In this document: in pieces, positions 33,645 to 44,758 of the stretch
Layout: each line of letters begins with the position of its first letter
How positions within the stretch are numbered: the stretch's first letter is position 1
Source of the DNA: Saprospiraceae bacterium
GTDB lineage: Bacteria > Bacteroidota > Bacteroidia > Chitinophagales > Saprospiraceae
Assembly (NCBI GenBank): GCA_016717145.1
Contig: JADKGD010000002.1
Coordinates: 186,001 to 250,000 of the forward strand
Direction: 5' to 3'
Length of the DNA stretch: 64,000 nucleotides
Position numbers and translations under genes: made by a program
The notes under the pieces: model-generated
What the model was told of the DNA's origin: nothing
Databases searched by the model: none
The model's input: only the letters and a program-made list of their open reading frames with translations

Positions 33645-36600
33645 TTAATTGATCGTAAATCGAAGTGTAATACCAGACCGAATGGTTGTAACCGGAAATG
33701 ACAATGATGTCCGTGGTGTTATTTTTGAATAATCAAAATAGAATCTTAATGCCAGATTCTTATTGACATCGTACTCAATTGTAGGATTTAATGTTACTGT
33801 TTTACTACCCCTATCTGCCTGAGCATTAATGCCCGCCAATAAATCATACACCTGTGATATATCATCGCGTAATGAGTAGCTCAAATTGATACGGATGTCT
33901 CTGCCTTTAGCTGTTGATGTTCTGTTATTGTCTTTCTTTGCTTTTGGTGCCGTCGGATCTGCTTTATCGTCTAGTTGGTCGGTACCGTCAGCATTTTTTT
34001 TCTTTTTTGTTGCTTTTTTCTTTTTTCCAAAACCTTTTACATTTTTTAAAACATATCCTGCACCGAAAACTATTTCCTTAGTTTTATTTTCTCTAAGTTG
34101 AGTGAATCCAAGTTCAAGATTTCGGGTCATTTTATATTCGAAATCAAATTTCATATCCTTAACCGTTTTGACACTGATGCCTATTATGGGCACAAATTGT
34201 TCTTGTATACTAACAGACGGTATTTCAATTCTTGAATAATAATTATTATTCGGAGATAATTCCAGAAATGGGTCAGATGATATATAATTTGGTGATGTCT
34301 GAAAATTATTTACTTTAATGGTAGAAGAATAGCCATGTTTTATGGTAATATTGGAAAATATATCTTTAAACATTTTCATTCTGGAAAGTCCATTATAATT
34401 GAGCTGCCAGTTTGGTTTAGGAATATATTTGATATCTGAAAATGCTTTTTGCTGATCCAGATCAATTTTGAATGCTGACTGATTTGTGTATGCAGCGATA
34501 AATGCAGGTACAACAACATTATTTTGAGAAGGGCCATATCCGGACACATAAGCCGGATCCGTGGGGTGAACCCCGGGATTTTCAATATTTGGAAGCCTTC
34601 GGGATATGATTTCTCTATTTTGTTTGAATCGGTTGTATAAGTCAAAACTATTGTCAAACATGGTATTCAAAGCATAATATGAGGCGTCAAAAGAACCTAC
34701 ATCAAATTTTGCCAACTGCAAGAAGCTCTCGCCTCCGTTAATATTTTTATTCCTATAAACTTCAGTATGATTTTCTGTGTATGTCCGCTTAAAGGTTACA
34801 TCAATACTAAAGTCTTTTACAGGTTCTATGAGTAGTTTAAGATCTATAGTTTGCCGTTTGGTCTGAGATAGCGCATCATTAAAAGCATGACTAGGATTAA
34901 ACCAACCTTCATTCTTTTGTAACCAATTGTTACTGCCTGAAATCCTAGGTTGAATGCCTCCGACAAAATCCCATCCCGGGGCTGCAAACCCATCACTTAA
35001 CCCCAATAAACTTGATTGAGGCATAAATCCGGGAATGATCGTCGTTCTTTCTTCTTTATAATTAAATTTTGCCGACCTTAAAAGCATTAGCGGGCGTAAT
35101 AAAATCCTCTCCACCAAGGAGGGATCTCTTGGCTTGTCTTCTTTTTCTTCTTTCTTTTTATCTTTTTTACCTTTTTTATCCTCCACTTCTTCTGCAGCAT
35201 TGGTATTTTTATCTTCTGTCATGGTCAATTCAGCATCTTCTTTTCCTTTTGTGTTCTCCTGATTGCGACTTCGAGATGGGCTTGCTTCTTTTTTTATTTC
35301 TATTTGTTCTTGGTGCTTTCCCTGTTTCGATAGATTTTAGATAATTTGATTTGCCATACAATTTATCAAAACTAAATGTAAAGTTAATACCAGCATTCTG
35401 ACCATTTCTGATTGTATTTCCCAAAGGATTACCAATGGTTCCATCCGCCTGTATCTCATTGTCTATTCTAATCAGACTACCACCATCCCAGGCATAATCT
35501 GCTTTGTAATCCGCACCTCCGGATATCCAATCCAGAATAGGTATACTCTTAAAAGGAAGTTTATAATTGAGCGAAATATTATGATTATAATTTTTACTCC
35601 TCCCAAGTTTTTTAATATTCCGATTCCTGTAAGAATTGACATAATTTGGATCATCGATCACATTTTGTGTCACATTATTTCCAAACTGATCAAAATAATC
35701 CCTGCCTTCAGCAGTTGTGTCGATGCCACTCTGTCTTATTTGATCAATAATTGAGGTACTATTAGCCCTGAAATTTAATCTTAATGATTTTGTTAAATCC
35801 CAGTCAACCACATAGTTTCTTTCCCAGTTGAATCGTTTGTCATCAAAAATAAATACAGGAGAAGTTGGCAGTCTGAATGTCCTTGAATTATTAATATTTA
35901 TCATTCTGCTAGTAAAAGAAAAATTATTGGGCAAAAGACTAAAATTAAAATCTGCCAGAATTTTCAGCGCACTCACCTTTATAAATTTAAATGGTTCGAT
36001 GAAGCTTGTTTTACGAGTATATACATAATCTAAACCAAAGGACCGTGTTGTAGATTTCTCTTCTTTTATTATTGGGTTGGTCTTAATATTTTCAGTATAA
36101 GCATAGGATGCGCTTAAGTTGCTCGGAGACCAAGGTTTTCCTGTCCCACCTGCTTGTGTTTTGACATTAGTAAGATTGAATGTTTTTATTGTTACAGTGG
36201 CTCTTGCGCGCTCTCTTACGGTATCCCTTTGGGCAGCATCTTTGATAAGTGCCAGTTTTTCTTTTACTTCAAGATCCTGATCAAAAGGATCAAATCTTGG
36301 AGTAATAAATGTTTTCTGATATTGTGCATACATCGGCACACTTATTTTAAGTGCCTTAGGCAAGATTTTTCCGGCATCGATATTAGTTGCTATATCGTAA
36401 GATAGGGTTGATTCTCTGTTTCTTTCAAGTAGGCGTTTATCCAATGCCCCAAATCCGATACTACTATAGTTTCCAGCTATATTTAATTCCCCTAAATCCG
36501 CTAGTTGAACCTGCATTTTTGCCTGAGCTGCCACCCCGCCGGATTCTTCAAAACCACTGACTCTGAATTCATTAATCCAAACCTCACCACTATGAAGTTC

Positions 36601-39600
36601 TTCTCCTGTTGAAATATTTCTAACTCCGATCTGAAAGATTTTGACCAGACCTAAAGATGGGTTTCCCACCATTTTGACTTTATCTCCTTTCAAAGGATTA
36701 ACGATAAGAGAAATGGCTGATCCGGGTTCAACATTATTGGTAATTCTCTGCCGTTTCAATTCAATCAGACTGTCTAGTGGAAAGTTAACATAATTTGCTA
36801 TCGGCCAAATATTAGAGTTCCCTTGTACCGTATCTTTGGGGTTGGGAAGTTCGGCAGTTGTTTCCTTGGATATTGTAAGTGGTAATTCATATTCATAATA
36901 ATTATTTGTAAAGTCCTTACCTACTCTGACAAAGATAGCCAGGTCTTTATCTTTAATCTTTGGTCCATCAAGTGATCGTTCAGCATGTACAAAAAGTTGC
37001 ATACGTTTATACAACGAAAGATTAAATCTGGAAAGTTTAGTCACACTTACCTGACAATCTTTTTCCAGATTCTGAAATTTTAACACCATGGATTTTTCAT
37101 CCTGCAATAAATTTGCAAAAGTACCAAAAGACTGTATCCTAACTACTCCACTGGGTATTCTGTAATTAAATGGTAATTTGCCGGAATTTTCTTCTATACC
37201 GACATCGTCCACATTAAACACAGCATTCGACCTAATATCAGATTTACATAATGGCTGTTGTTTCCTCCATTGGTTTCTTTGGATCTGAAAATCAGCAAGT
37301 CTGAATGTCTTCGGCGAAGAGAAATTAGTCATGTACATACGCATAAATTGTATATTCCTCAGCCCTGTTATGCCGTTGATCGGAACCCCTTTATTGATAG
37401 GTATCTGAAATCTGTACCACTTTTCCGCCTTTCTATTTCCTTTGGCAGGAATCACAAAGGTCTGGCGATAAAAACTACCTAAAGCGGCTGTGTCCAACTC
37501 TCCACTTCCGTCATTTTTTATTCTAATTTTATACTCATAAAAGGCCTCATTCTGGTCAAGTGACTTATTATTATTTAAATCTTCGTTGTCAGGAAATCTG
37601 TTTCCCCTCACAAACTGATCGCTGCTGATATTATTAAGTGGCGAGTTACCTTGAGGTCCATTAAATTTACGAACTCTCTTTAGCAGATTATTTTCCGCAT
37701 CCAGAGACTTATCATTGTAAAATAAAAAATTATCATTTGAAGGATCAATAGCAACTTCAGGTATAGAGCTGACATCGTTATCGATCAACCAGGATTCATA
37801 TTTGGTTTGTTCACCGGGATCATTTAACCCGTCGAAACCTAGATCCTGTGATGTTCCTTCTTGGAGGTCAAATCCATTTACCAATGGGATACTAATCGTC
37901 GCCCTGCCATAAGCAGTGTTAGACGTTGGAACAACTCTCTGGGTTGTAGGAATAGCATTTTCAAAAAATAAAAAATTGTCCTTAATAATATCTTCCGAAA
38001 TACTTCCCAGGTTAAATATGATTTCGCCGTCTTCATTTGGATCGTGTACTTCACCATCTCTCCTTTCCATAAAAGGATTAAGCATCCAAAATTCAATGTT
38101 TTCATAGTTTGTAGCCTCAAAATCTGAATTCTGAAAATATCTCATTATTCCTCCCCATCGTGTCTTAGGTTCTAATAGTCTGATTTGCTGATCTGAAGTT
38201 TTTTCAAAACCTTTTGTATAGTTTTGAATACCCATATTATTGTTCTTTTCTGCATTTATATCAAAGTTATAAGGTCCTCTTTCACTTGGATAATAACTTA
38301 AATCAAAGGTAAACAATTGTTGCTGTCCCGGCTGTACTTGTCTGTTGGTGAAGAGTTCATTCTGTTGTATTGTTCTTGTATATGAATCATCACTATCTTC
38401 CTGGGTTCTCCTTGTGCCAAGATCAAGGATATACCAGTTGAGTTTTGCTCTATTGGCGCCATAGGTAAGACTATTATCAAGTAAGGCTTCAGGAAATCTA
38501 TTTGATGGTGTACTTGCCAATGTCCAAAGATTCGAATTAAATCCGCCTAAGTTCAAATTGGTGATAGCCCCTTCAAAGTCATCTATATTTGCAATTCCGG
38601 TTTTATCAAAATTTGTATTAATTGCTTTAGAGTGTCCCGGAAGGATGCCAGCAACTTCCGCGGTAAGATTGATATTGGATTTCTCCGTTGTACTATAAAA
38701 AGGCAACTTATCTATGAGTTTTGTCACCCAGGGTGCTTCATCATTATAATTATAATCCAACCCAAATATCCTGTTGTTAATAGGATCATCACCAACATTT
38801 ACTTTTTGGGTAAAAGGTCTTTCATATAGCCTAAGATATGTTGCGCCTAAACTGGATTTTTTACTAAATTGATATTCAGCCCGTAAACCTAACATGTTTT
38901 TTTGTTGAAGACTAAATAGTGAATTTCCTTCAGAAGTGACATTAACCGGTGTGCCCTGTGCTAAATAGGTTTCATTTATAATTCTGACTACTCCCCTTGA
39001 ATAATCCACTTCATAATCCGACCCTTCAACCAGTGTTTTTGATCCTGCGGTGACCCTTACAGAACCAGGTTGCGCAAAAGGGCCGATACTTATTTCACCA
39101 TTACTAGCCGTAGATTTTACCTTGCCCCGCATTAAAAATTTATTCTTCTGGATCTCTTGTCTAGCTAATGTGATCGTAGAGTCATAGAGTTCCTGGTAGT
39201 TATACTTATTCATAATTAATTTATAAGTAGCCGTATCAACATTTTGTTTTATATTATTATTAAGAAAACTTCCGAAAGGCTCCAGAACAGGAAATACTAC
39301 TGAACCTGTCTTTTCAATAACTGTAATTCCGGATATATAATCAAAATATCCATCAGGTTGAGGATCGCCGAATCTATTAAGTCTGTCAAGATTAAATAAT
39401 TGCAATAAGGGAAGTTTGTCTAAGCCTTTAAATGGAATGTATTTTTTTATTGAGCCATCTTTAAAATCGTCTTCATAATACACATCAAATTCAAAATCCT
39501 GCGCATTGAGTGAAGTAGTATTTAATGGATATACGTTTTTCATCATTAAATCCCAGGTAGGTGATGCCACAAGTTCATTTTGAGCATTAAAAATCCTGGT

Positions 39601-41190
39601 TGATTGATTGGTTGATTTAAGCATTTTTGTAAAAATCACTTTTGGTGGCTCTACCCTTGTCGTATCTGTCTGATCACCGGGGCGCGTAGATGACGCAGCC
39701 AGCTGTCCTACCTGATACAATGTATCACAATTTGCTGTATAATAATAATTGTAAGAAACGCCCAATACCTGATTTGGTCTTAGTCTTATGTTGATTGAAA
39801 TCGTACCTAGTTTAGGGTGATAGGTAAACTCGGATGAAGATAATCTTCTGCCCCTGAATACTTCAAAGTCTCTTGTTCTTATCAGACCAAAGCCAGGACC
39901 AGTTAATTGTCTTGAAACTTCGTCTATATCTGAAATGTCCTTGCTTTTGATAATGCCGGAGTAAATATCATTGGCTCCATTTCTCGGCAAACATAAATTG
40001 GTTTCGTCCTGAGCATTACAGTTTATTTTCCTTTTAGATGGATCAGAGGTAAATTTAGAAGCATCTGGCTCCCCAAGGTCAGAAATGGCTGCTATCATTG
40101 TGGCATTATCCTGATATTCAGGTCTGTCATCAGAAATATACACTTCAATCTGAGCAATCTGATGAGATGTATTTATAAATGGAAGTCTGGCAAGCGAGCG
40201 CTCGTAAGTTTCCCGATTGTAATGCGATAAAAAGAAGTGTCTGTTTTCATCGTATCCGTCCGGATATATTTCAAACTCCTGAATAGATACGCCATTTTCT
40301 ACCTTTACATTATTCGCCTGACCCCTTTGTTGAGAAAACAAACCAGTCAGCCTTAATTTCCCAAATTGTAATTCTGTTTTAAGTCCAAACAGGCTTTGAG
40401 CACCTTGAATTAAATTTCCTCTGAGCGGCAAACTCACATTACCAGCCTCTATTTTTTTAATGATATCATCTTCTGAAAAAGCATTGGAATCGAAAGCAAG
40501 TTTAATCTGTCTATCAAAATCAAATGTTGATTGTGTGTCATAATTAAAATCCAGGTCAAGTTTTTTTCCTATCTTTCCATCCACATTCATTTTGATCAAA
40601 GGTGTTGGAAAGTCAGGTTGACTTTGACGCTGTGCGCGAATTGGGAGTTGTGGGTCCTGTCTTCTGCTATACAACCATCCAATGCTTAAATCCACACTTC
40701 CTTGCGGCTGAATATTTACTTCTGTTCCGCCAAAAAGTCTATCTATAAGGCTATTTTGGAGGTCTATTTTATCCATTGGATCCAGCTTTCCTGTGCGGGA
40801 TTTTTTATCTGATTTGATCCCGGCGAGGCTATTAAAATATTGTCTTTCCTGTTCCTTTGATTTGTATGCCATATATTCTTCAAAGGTCATATAAGTAGGC
40901 GTACGATAGTATTCGTCTCCTATCTTTTCCATAATGACATACTGACCACTGATCGGATCATATTCTACTTTTTGTGTAATTTCTTTTGATGTAATGTCAA
41001 ATGGATTATTTTGCTTATCCGTTATGAAGTCTCCTTTCCTGTCCACAAGTGGTATGGTATCAACATCTACATTCGCAAAATCAAAGTTGCTATATGGATC
41101 CTGTAGATTTTTTGAAGGTAGTTTGCCAAACAAAGTAAGCACTACGCCTATGCACATTCCAATTATCAAAAAAGTCTCTTTTAATCTCAT
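33645..41190 (-). CDS. sprA: gliding motility/T9SS outer-membrane translocon SprA (single-base frameshift near 35290)
   Basis: SprA is the giant 36-strand outer-membrane channel of the type IX secretion system (established in Flavobacterium). The restored protein has about 2514 residues, with an N-terminal signal segment (1-22), many aromatic-flanked beta strands throughout, and a terminal strand ending SGITLRFTIN. The minus-strand frame from 41190 runs to 35230 and the rest is in another frame down to 33645. Both frames read sensibly across an A7 run (35289-35295 on the minus strand). Removing one A joins RNKK to EASPSRSRNQ. The coding span has one base too many. Its location directly after ruvA is conserved in the phylum. 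Confidence 0.92.
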
Positions 41191-41307
41191 AAAACCCTAA
41201 ACTTTAGTTTATACCACATGCTAATTTTGACAAAATGGTAAATGTACATCGTCGTATAACGACAAGTCTGTTAATTGTTGTATAATTTATTCGTTAAAAA
41301 TGGGAAA

Positions 41308-41901
41308 TTAGTTCATTTGCTTTAAAATTTGTTTGATCAAATCTTCTACGGTGTCTATATTGGGATTTTTGTCCAATATGACTTTGATCTGTTTTTCCAC
41401 TACTGGTTTTGGGAACCCTAAAGCAATCAAGGCAGATAACGCTTCATTTCGAATTGTATTGCTTTCAGGAGACATAAATATTACGTGGTCACTTCCGGTT
41501 TCTTTGATAACTTTGTCTTTCAAGTCCAAAAAGATTCTTTTTGCCGTTTTAGGCCCAATTCCTTTGACTCGCCCGAGTGCCATTGCATTTTCATGAATGA
41601 TGGCTGTCTTAACTTCTTCGGGTGTCATATAAGACAATATGACTCTGGCAGTATTCACGCCAACACCCGATACAGATATTAATAAAACAAATAAAGAACG
41701 CTCTTCGTCATCAAAAAATCCAAACAATGATTGTTCGTCTTCCTTAACGTTAAGGTAAGTAAATATTTTTATCTTCTCCAGTTTTTCGAGCTTGGAGTAT
41801 GTATTCAGACTAATATTAACATGATAGCCTACACCGTTACAGTCTACATATATGTAAGTTGGTGTCTTGTGCGTAATAGCACCATTGAGGTATGCGATCA
41901 A
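41308..41901 (-). CDS. ruvA: Holliday junction branch migration protein RuvA
   Basis: Binds four-way DNA junctions and recruits the RuvB motor during recombination repair. At 197 residues it is full length. The N-terminal OB domain starts MIAYLNGAI. Two helix-hairpin-helix motifs follow: LLISVSGVGVNTARVIL (about 75-91) and GRVKGIGPKTAKRIFLDLKDK (about 110-130). The C-terminal RuvB-binding domain is ALSALIALGF...AVEKQ-like to the end. It sits upstream of sprA with a 117-base gap, an order typical of Bacteroidota. Confidence 0.95.
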   Translation of the reverse strand: MIAYLNGAITHKTPTYIYVDCNGVGYHVNISLNTYSKLEKLEKIKIFTYLNVKEDEQSLFGFFDDEERSLFVLLISVSGVGVNTARVILSYMTPEEVKTAIIHENAMALGRVKGIGPKTAKRIFLDLKDKVIKETGSDHVIFMSPESNTIRNEALSALIALGFPKPVVEKQIKVILDKNPNIDTVEDLIKQILKQMN

Positions 41902-42023
41902 TTTTTTCTACTTTGAAAGTTTAAATAAAATCAATAATCATGACTATTCCCAATGCTTGATTTGCATAGAATGTGCAAAGATATTGAATTTTATATATTT
42001 TAAAGAACTTTAATATGACAAAA

Positions 42024-43049
42024 TTATCGTTGTTGCCTTTTCTGTTCCCATGCCCATGCAGTGCGCATGATATCGTTAACGTTATATTGAGGATACCACC
42101 CAAGTTCTTTTGATGCTTTAGCATGATCTGAATAAATTGCTACCACATCACCCGGTCTTCTCGGACCTACTTTGTACTTAAGTCTAAGGCCACTTTCCTT
42201 TTCAAAAGCCTTGATCACTTCCAGTACAGTCAAGCCGTTGCCTATTCCGACATTAAAGATTTCAACAGGAACCTTTTGTCTTCCATTAAAAATATAAGAA
42301 AGTGCCAATATATGTGCCCTTGCAAGATCACATACATGTATGTAATCTCTGATACAACTGCCGTCTTTTGTTTCATAGTCATTGCCAAATACGGTCATAG
42401 TGTCTCTTTTACCTATCGCCGTTTCCGTTATAACAGGTACAAGGTTCTGAGGTTGATTGATCGGCGATTCTCCCAATAATCCACTTGGATGAGCGCCTGC
42501 AGGATTAAAATACCGTAACAAAATGCTTTGGGTCATTTCATTTTTTACACTATCCTCAATGATCTGCTCCCCAATTTGTTTCGTTCGTCCGTAAGGAGAC
42601 TCTGCTGCCTGCAGCGGTGTATTTTCATCTACAGGGCTTTTTAGTACTTCACCATAAACAGTACAGCTTGAACTAAAAATAAATGCTTTAACACCATTTT
42701 GAATGCTTAGATCCAATACGTTTATAAGTGCATCCAGATTATTTCTAAAATATAATATTGGTTTTTCGACAGATTCACCTACCGCCTTAAGGGCTGCAAA
42801 ATGTATGACCCCGCTTATATCAGGATGGGCTGTAAATATTTTTTTTGTTTCATAACTATCACATAAATCAACTTGAAAAAAAGGTACACTAACTCCAGTA
42901 ATCTGATGAATAGACATAAGTGAACTCTTATCTGAATTGATACAATTGTCTACGCATACTACTGAATATCCCTGAGTAATAAGCTCGATAATTGTATGGC
43001 TTCCAATATATCCTGTCCCGCCAGTGACCAAAATTTTTTTTCCCTGCAT
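42024..43049 (-). CDS. galE: UDP-glucose 4-epimerase
   Basis: Interconverts UDP-glucose and UDP-galactose for sugar metabolism and surface polysaccharides. The 341-residue protein is an extended SDR: NAD-binding GGTGYIGSH (10-18), the catalytic Tyr153/Lys157 pair in SPYGRTKQIGE, and the serine region FSSSCTVYGE. The GalE-specific stretch RYFNPAGAHPSGLLGE is present. The start lies 14 bases from the rpoN stop codon on the same strand, so it may be co-transcribed with rpoN. Confidence 0.93.
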   Translation of the reverse strand: MQGKKILVTGGTGYIGSHTIIELITQGYSVVCVDNCINSDKSSLMSIHQITGVSVPFFQVDLCDSYETKKIFTAHPDISGVIHFAALKAVGESVEKPILYFRNNLDALINVLDLSIQNGVKAFIFSSSCTVYGEVLKSPVDENTPLQAAESPYGRTKQIGEQIIEDSVKNEMTQSILLRYFNPAGAHPSGLLGESPINQPQNLVPVITETAIGKRDTMTVFGNDYETKDGSCIRDYIHVCDLARAHILALSYIFNGRQKVPVEIFNVGIGNGLTVLEVIKAFEKESGLRLKYKVGPRRPGDVVAIYSDHAKASKELGWYPQYNVNDIMRTAWAWEQKRQQR

Positions 43050-43062
43050 TAGAATTTGTGTA

Positions 43063-44556
43063 TTATCTCAATTCTTTTCTTAATCTGGCGACAGGGATAT
43101 TTAATTGTTCTCTATATTTCGCGATGGTCCTTCTGGCGATGTTATAACCGCGATCTGATAGTATTTCCATCAATCTTTCATCAGAAAGCGGTTTGGTTTT
43201 GTCTTCTCTGGTTACCTCATCATTTAAAATGGTTTTTACTTCCAATGTGGAAACTTCACTACCATCTTGTGTTTGCATAGATTCTGAAAAAAAATCTTTC
43301 AGTTTCTTAGTTCCAAATTCGGTTTGAACAAATTTTGAATTGGCAACACGGCTTACTGTAGAGATATCCAGTCCGGTAACTTCAGCGAGGTCCTTCAAAA
43401 TCATAGGCTTGATCCGACGTTCGTCACCAGTTGTAAAGTAATCATGCTGATATTGCATGATGGCATACATCGTCCTAAATAAGGTATCCTGACGTTGTTT
43501 AATCGCATCAATAAACCATTTTGCCGAATCAATTTTTTGTTTGATAAACAGCACTGCTTCTTTTTCTGGTCTTGTTGCTCTTCGGCCCTGAACTGTCTCT
43601 CTGTAACCTTTTAACATGTCCATATACTGGTCATTTATACGAAGGTCAGGGGCGTTTTTGCTATTTAGTGTTAATTCGAGATCACCATCTCTATTATAAA
43701 TAATAAAATCCGGAATGATATATTGGCTTCCTGAGTTATTTCCTTCGATGGCTCCTGCCGGCTTTGGATTTAGTTTAAGAATTTCATCTATGGCTTCTTT
43801 TAATTCGCTATCGGAAAGATTCATTAATTTTTTCATTCTGATATAGTGCTTCTTTGTAAATTCTTCAAAAAAATCTTTAAGAATTTTTAATGCTATTTTC
43901 CTCTCTGAAAAATGAGATCGAGGTTCCTTTTCTATTTTATCTTCCAGCTGCAAAATCAGACACTCCTGCAAAGTACGTGCACAAATACCTGCAGGCTCAA
44001 ATTTCTGTATTTTTTTGACAATAAGGTTGACTTCCTTTTCATCAGTTTCAATATTATGGGCAAATAAAAGATCATCAACTATAGAATTCGGTTCACGACG
44101 GAGATACCCATCTTCGTCTATAGATCCTATGATCTGGTTTGCAATCAGAGTTTCCTTTTCGTTTAAATCCAACATCCCAATTTGCCTTTCAAGGTTTTCA
44201 TGAAAGGAGTTTTCTACGGTTACAGGCATACTTCGCTCTTCATCATCCATATATTCATCACCTTTCAATTTATAATTGGATGGATCATCGTCAAGATACT
44301 CTTTTAAATAATCATCAAATTCAAATTCCGGAGCTTCGTTTTCCTTATCGTTTTCAGGAGATTCACTAAAGCCATCGTTCTCAAGGTCGAAAACATCATC
44401 ATAATCGTCTCCCTCATCAAGTGCGGGATTTGATTCCATTTCTTCTTTGATTCTTTGCTCCAATGAAGCTGTGGGAATTTGCAATAGTTTCATAAGTTGT
44501 ATCTGTTGCGGAGACAACTTTTGTAACATTTTCTGACTGAGACTCTGTCTTAACAT
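43063..44556 (-). CDS. rpoN: RNA polymerase sigma-54 factor
   Basis: Alternative sigma factor that directs polymerase to -24/-12 promoters and needs AAA+ activators. The 497-residue protein has the N-terminal activator-interacting region I (LSPQQIQLMKLLQIPTASLE), an acidic region II (about 45-105), and the core-binding region. The C-terminal DNA-binding region has the helix-turn-helix DLAEVTGLDISTVSRVANSK and the RpoN box ARRTIAKYRE (474-483). The promoter element upstream is sigma-A type, with a leader of about 100 bases. No AAA+ activator gene is nearby. Confidence 0.95.
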   Translation of the reverse strand: MLRQSLSQKMLQKLSPQQIQLMKLLQIPTASLEQRIKEEMESNPALDEGDDYDDVFDLENDGFSESPENDKENEAPEFEFDDYLKEYLDDDPSNYKLKGDEYMDDEERSMPVTVENSFHENLERQIGMLDLNEKETLIANQIIGSIDEDGYLRREPNSIVDDLLFAHNIETDEKEVNLIVKKIQKFEPAGICARTLQECLILQLEDKIEKEPRSHFSERKIALKILKDFFEEFTKKHYIRMKKLMNLSDSELKEAIDEILKLNPKPAGAIEGNNSGSQYIIPDFIIYNRDGDLELTLNSKNAPDLRINDQYMDMLKGYRETVQGRRATRPEKEAVLFIKQKIDSAKWFIDAIKQRQDTLFRTMYAIMQYQHDYFTTGDERRIKPMILKDLAEVTGLDISTVSRVANSKFVQTEFGTKKLKDFFSESMQTQDGSEVSTLEVKTILNDEVTREDKTKPLSDERLMEILSDRGYNIARRTIAKYREQLNIPVARLRKELR

Positions 44557-44659
44557 AAAACTTTAATTTATCTGTTATACCACGTCCATAAAACCAAAAC
44601 AAAAGAAATAAAAAAGAAGTTTCTTTATTTTGGCTTAAATAGATCGTATGTTTACAACG

Positions 44660-44667
44660 CAAAGATA
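44660..44667 (-). promoter_or_regulatory. -7 promoter element (TAtcTTTG) for rpoN
   Basis: An exact TAnnTTTG match on the minus strand in the 202-base divergent gap between rpoN and the aminopeptidase gene. No -33 match was found at the usual distance. Confidence 0.5.
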
Positions 44668-44758
44668 TAAGGATTATTTAAACATATATAATTTTTTAAT
44701 CATATTTATTTAATTAGTTTTAAATATTTAACATATAACATATAAAGTTAATTTAAAA

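Noticed and set aside
41240..41275. GTCGT-ATA-ACGAC palindrome between ruvA and sprA
   Set aside because: Five-base arms are too short to call a regulator site or terminator with confidence; no promoter element lies next to it.
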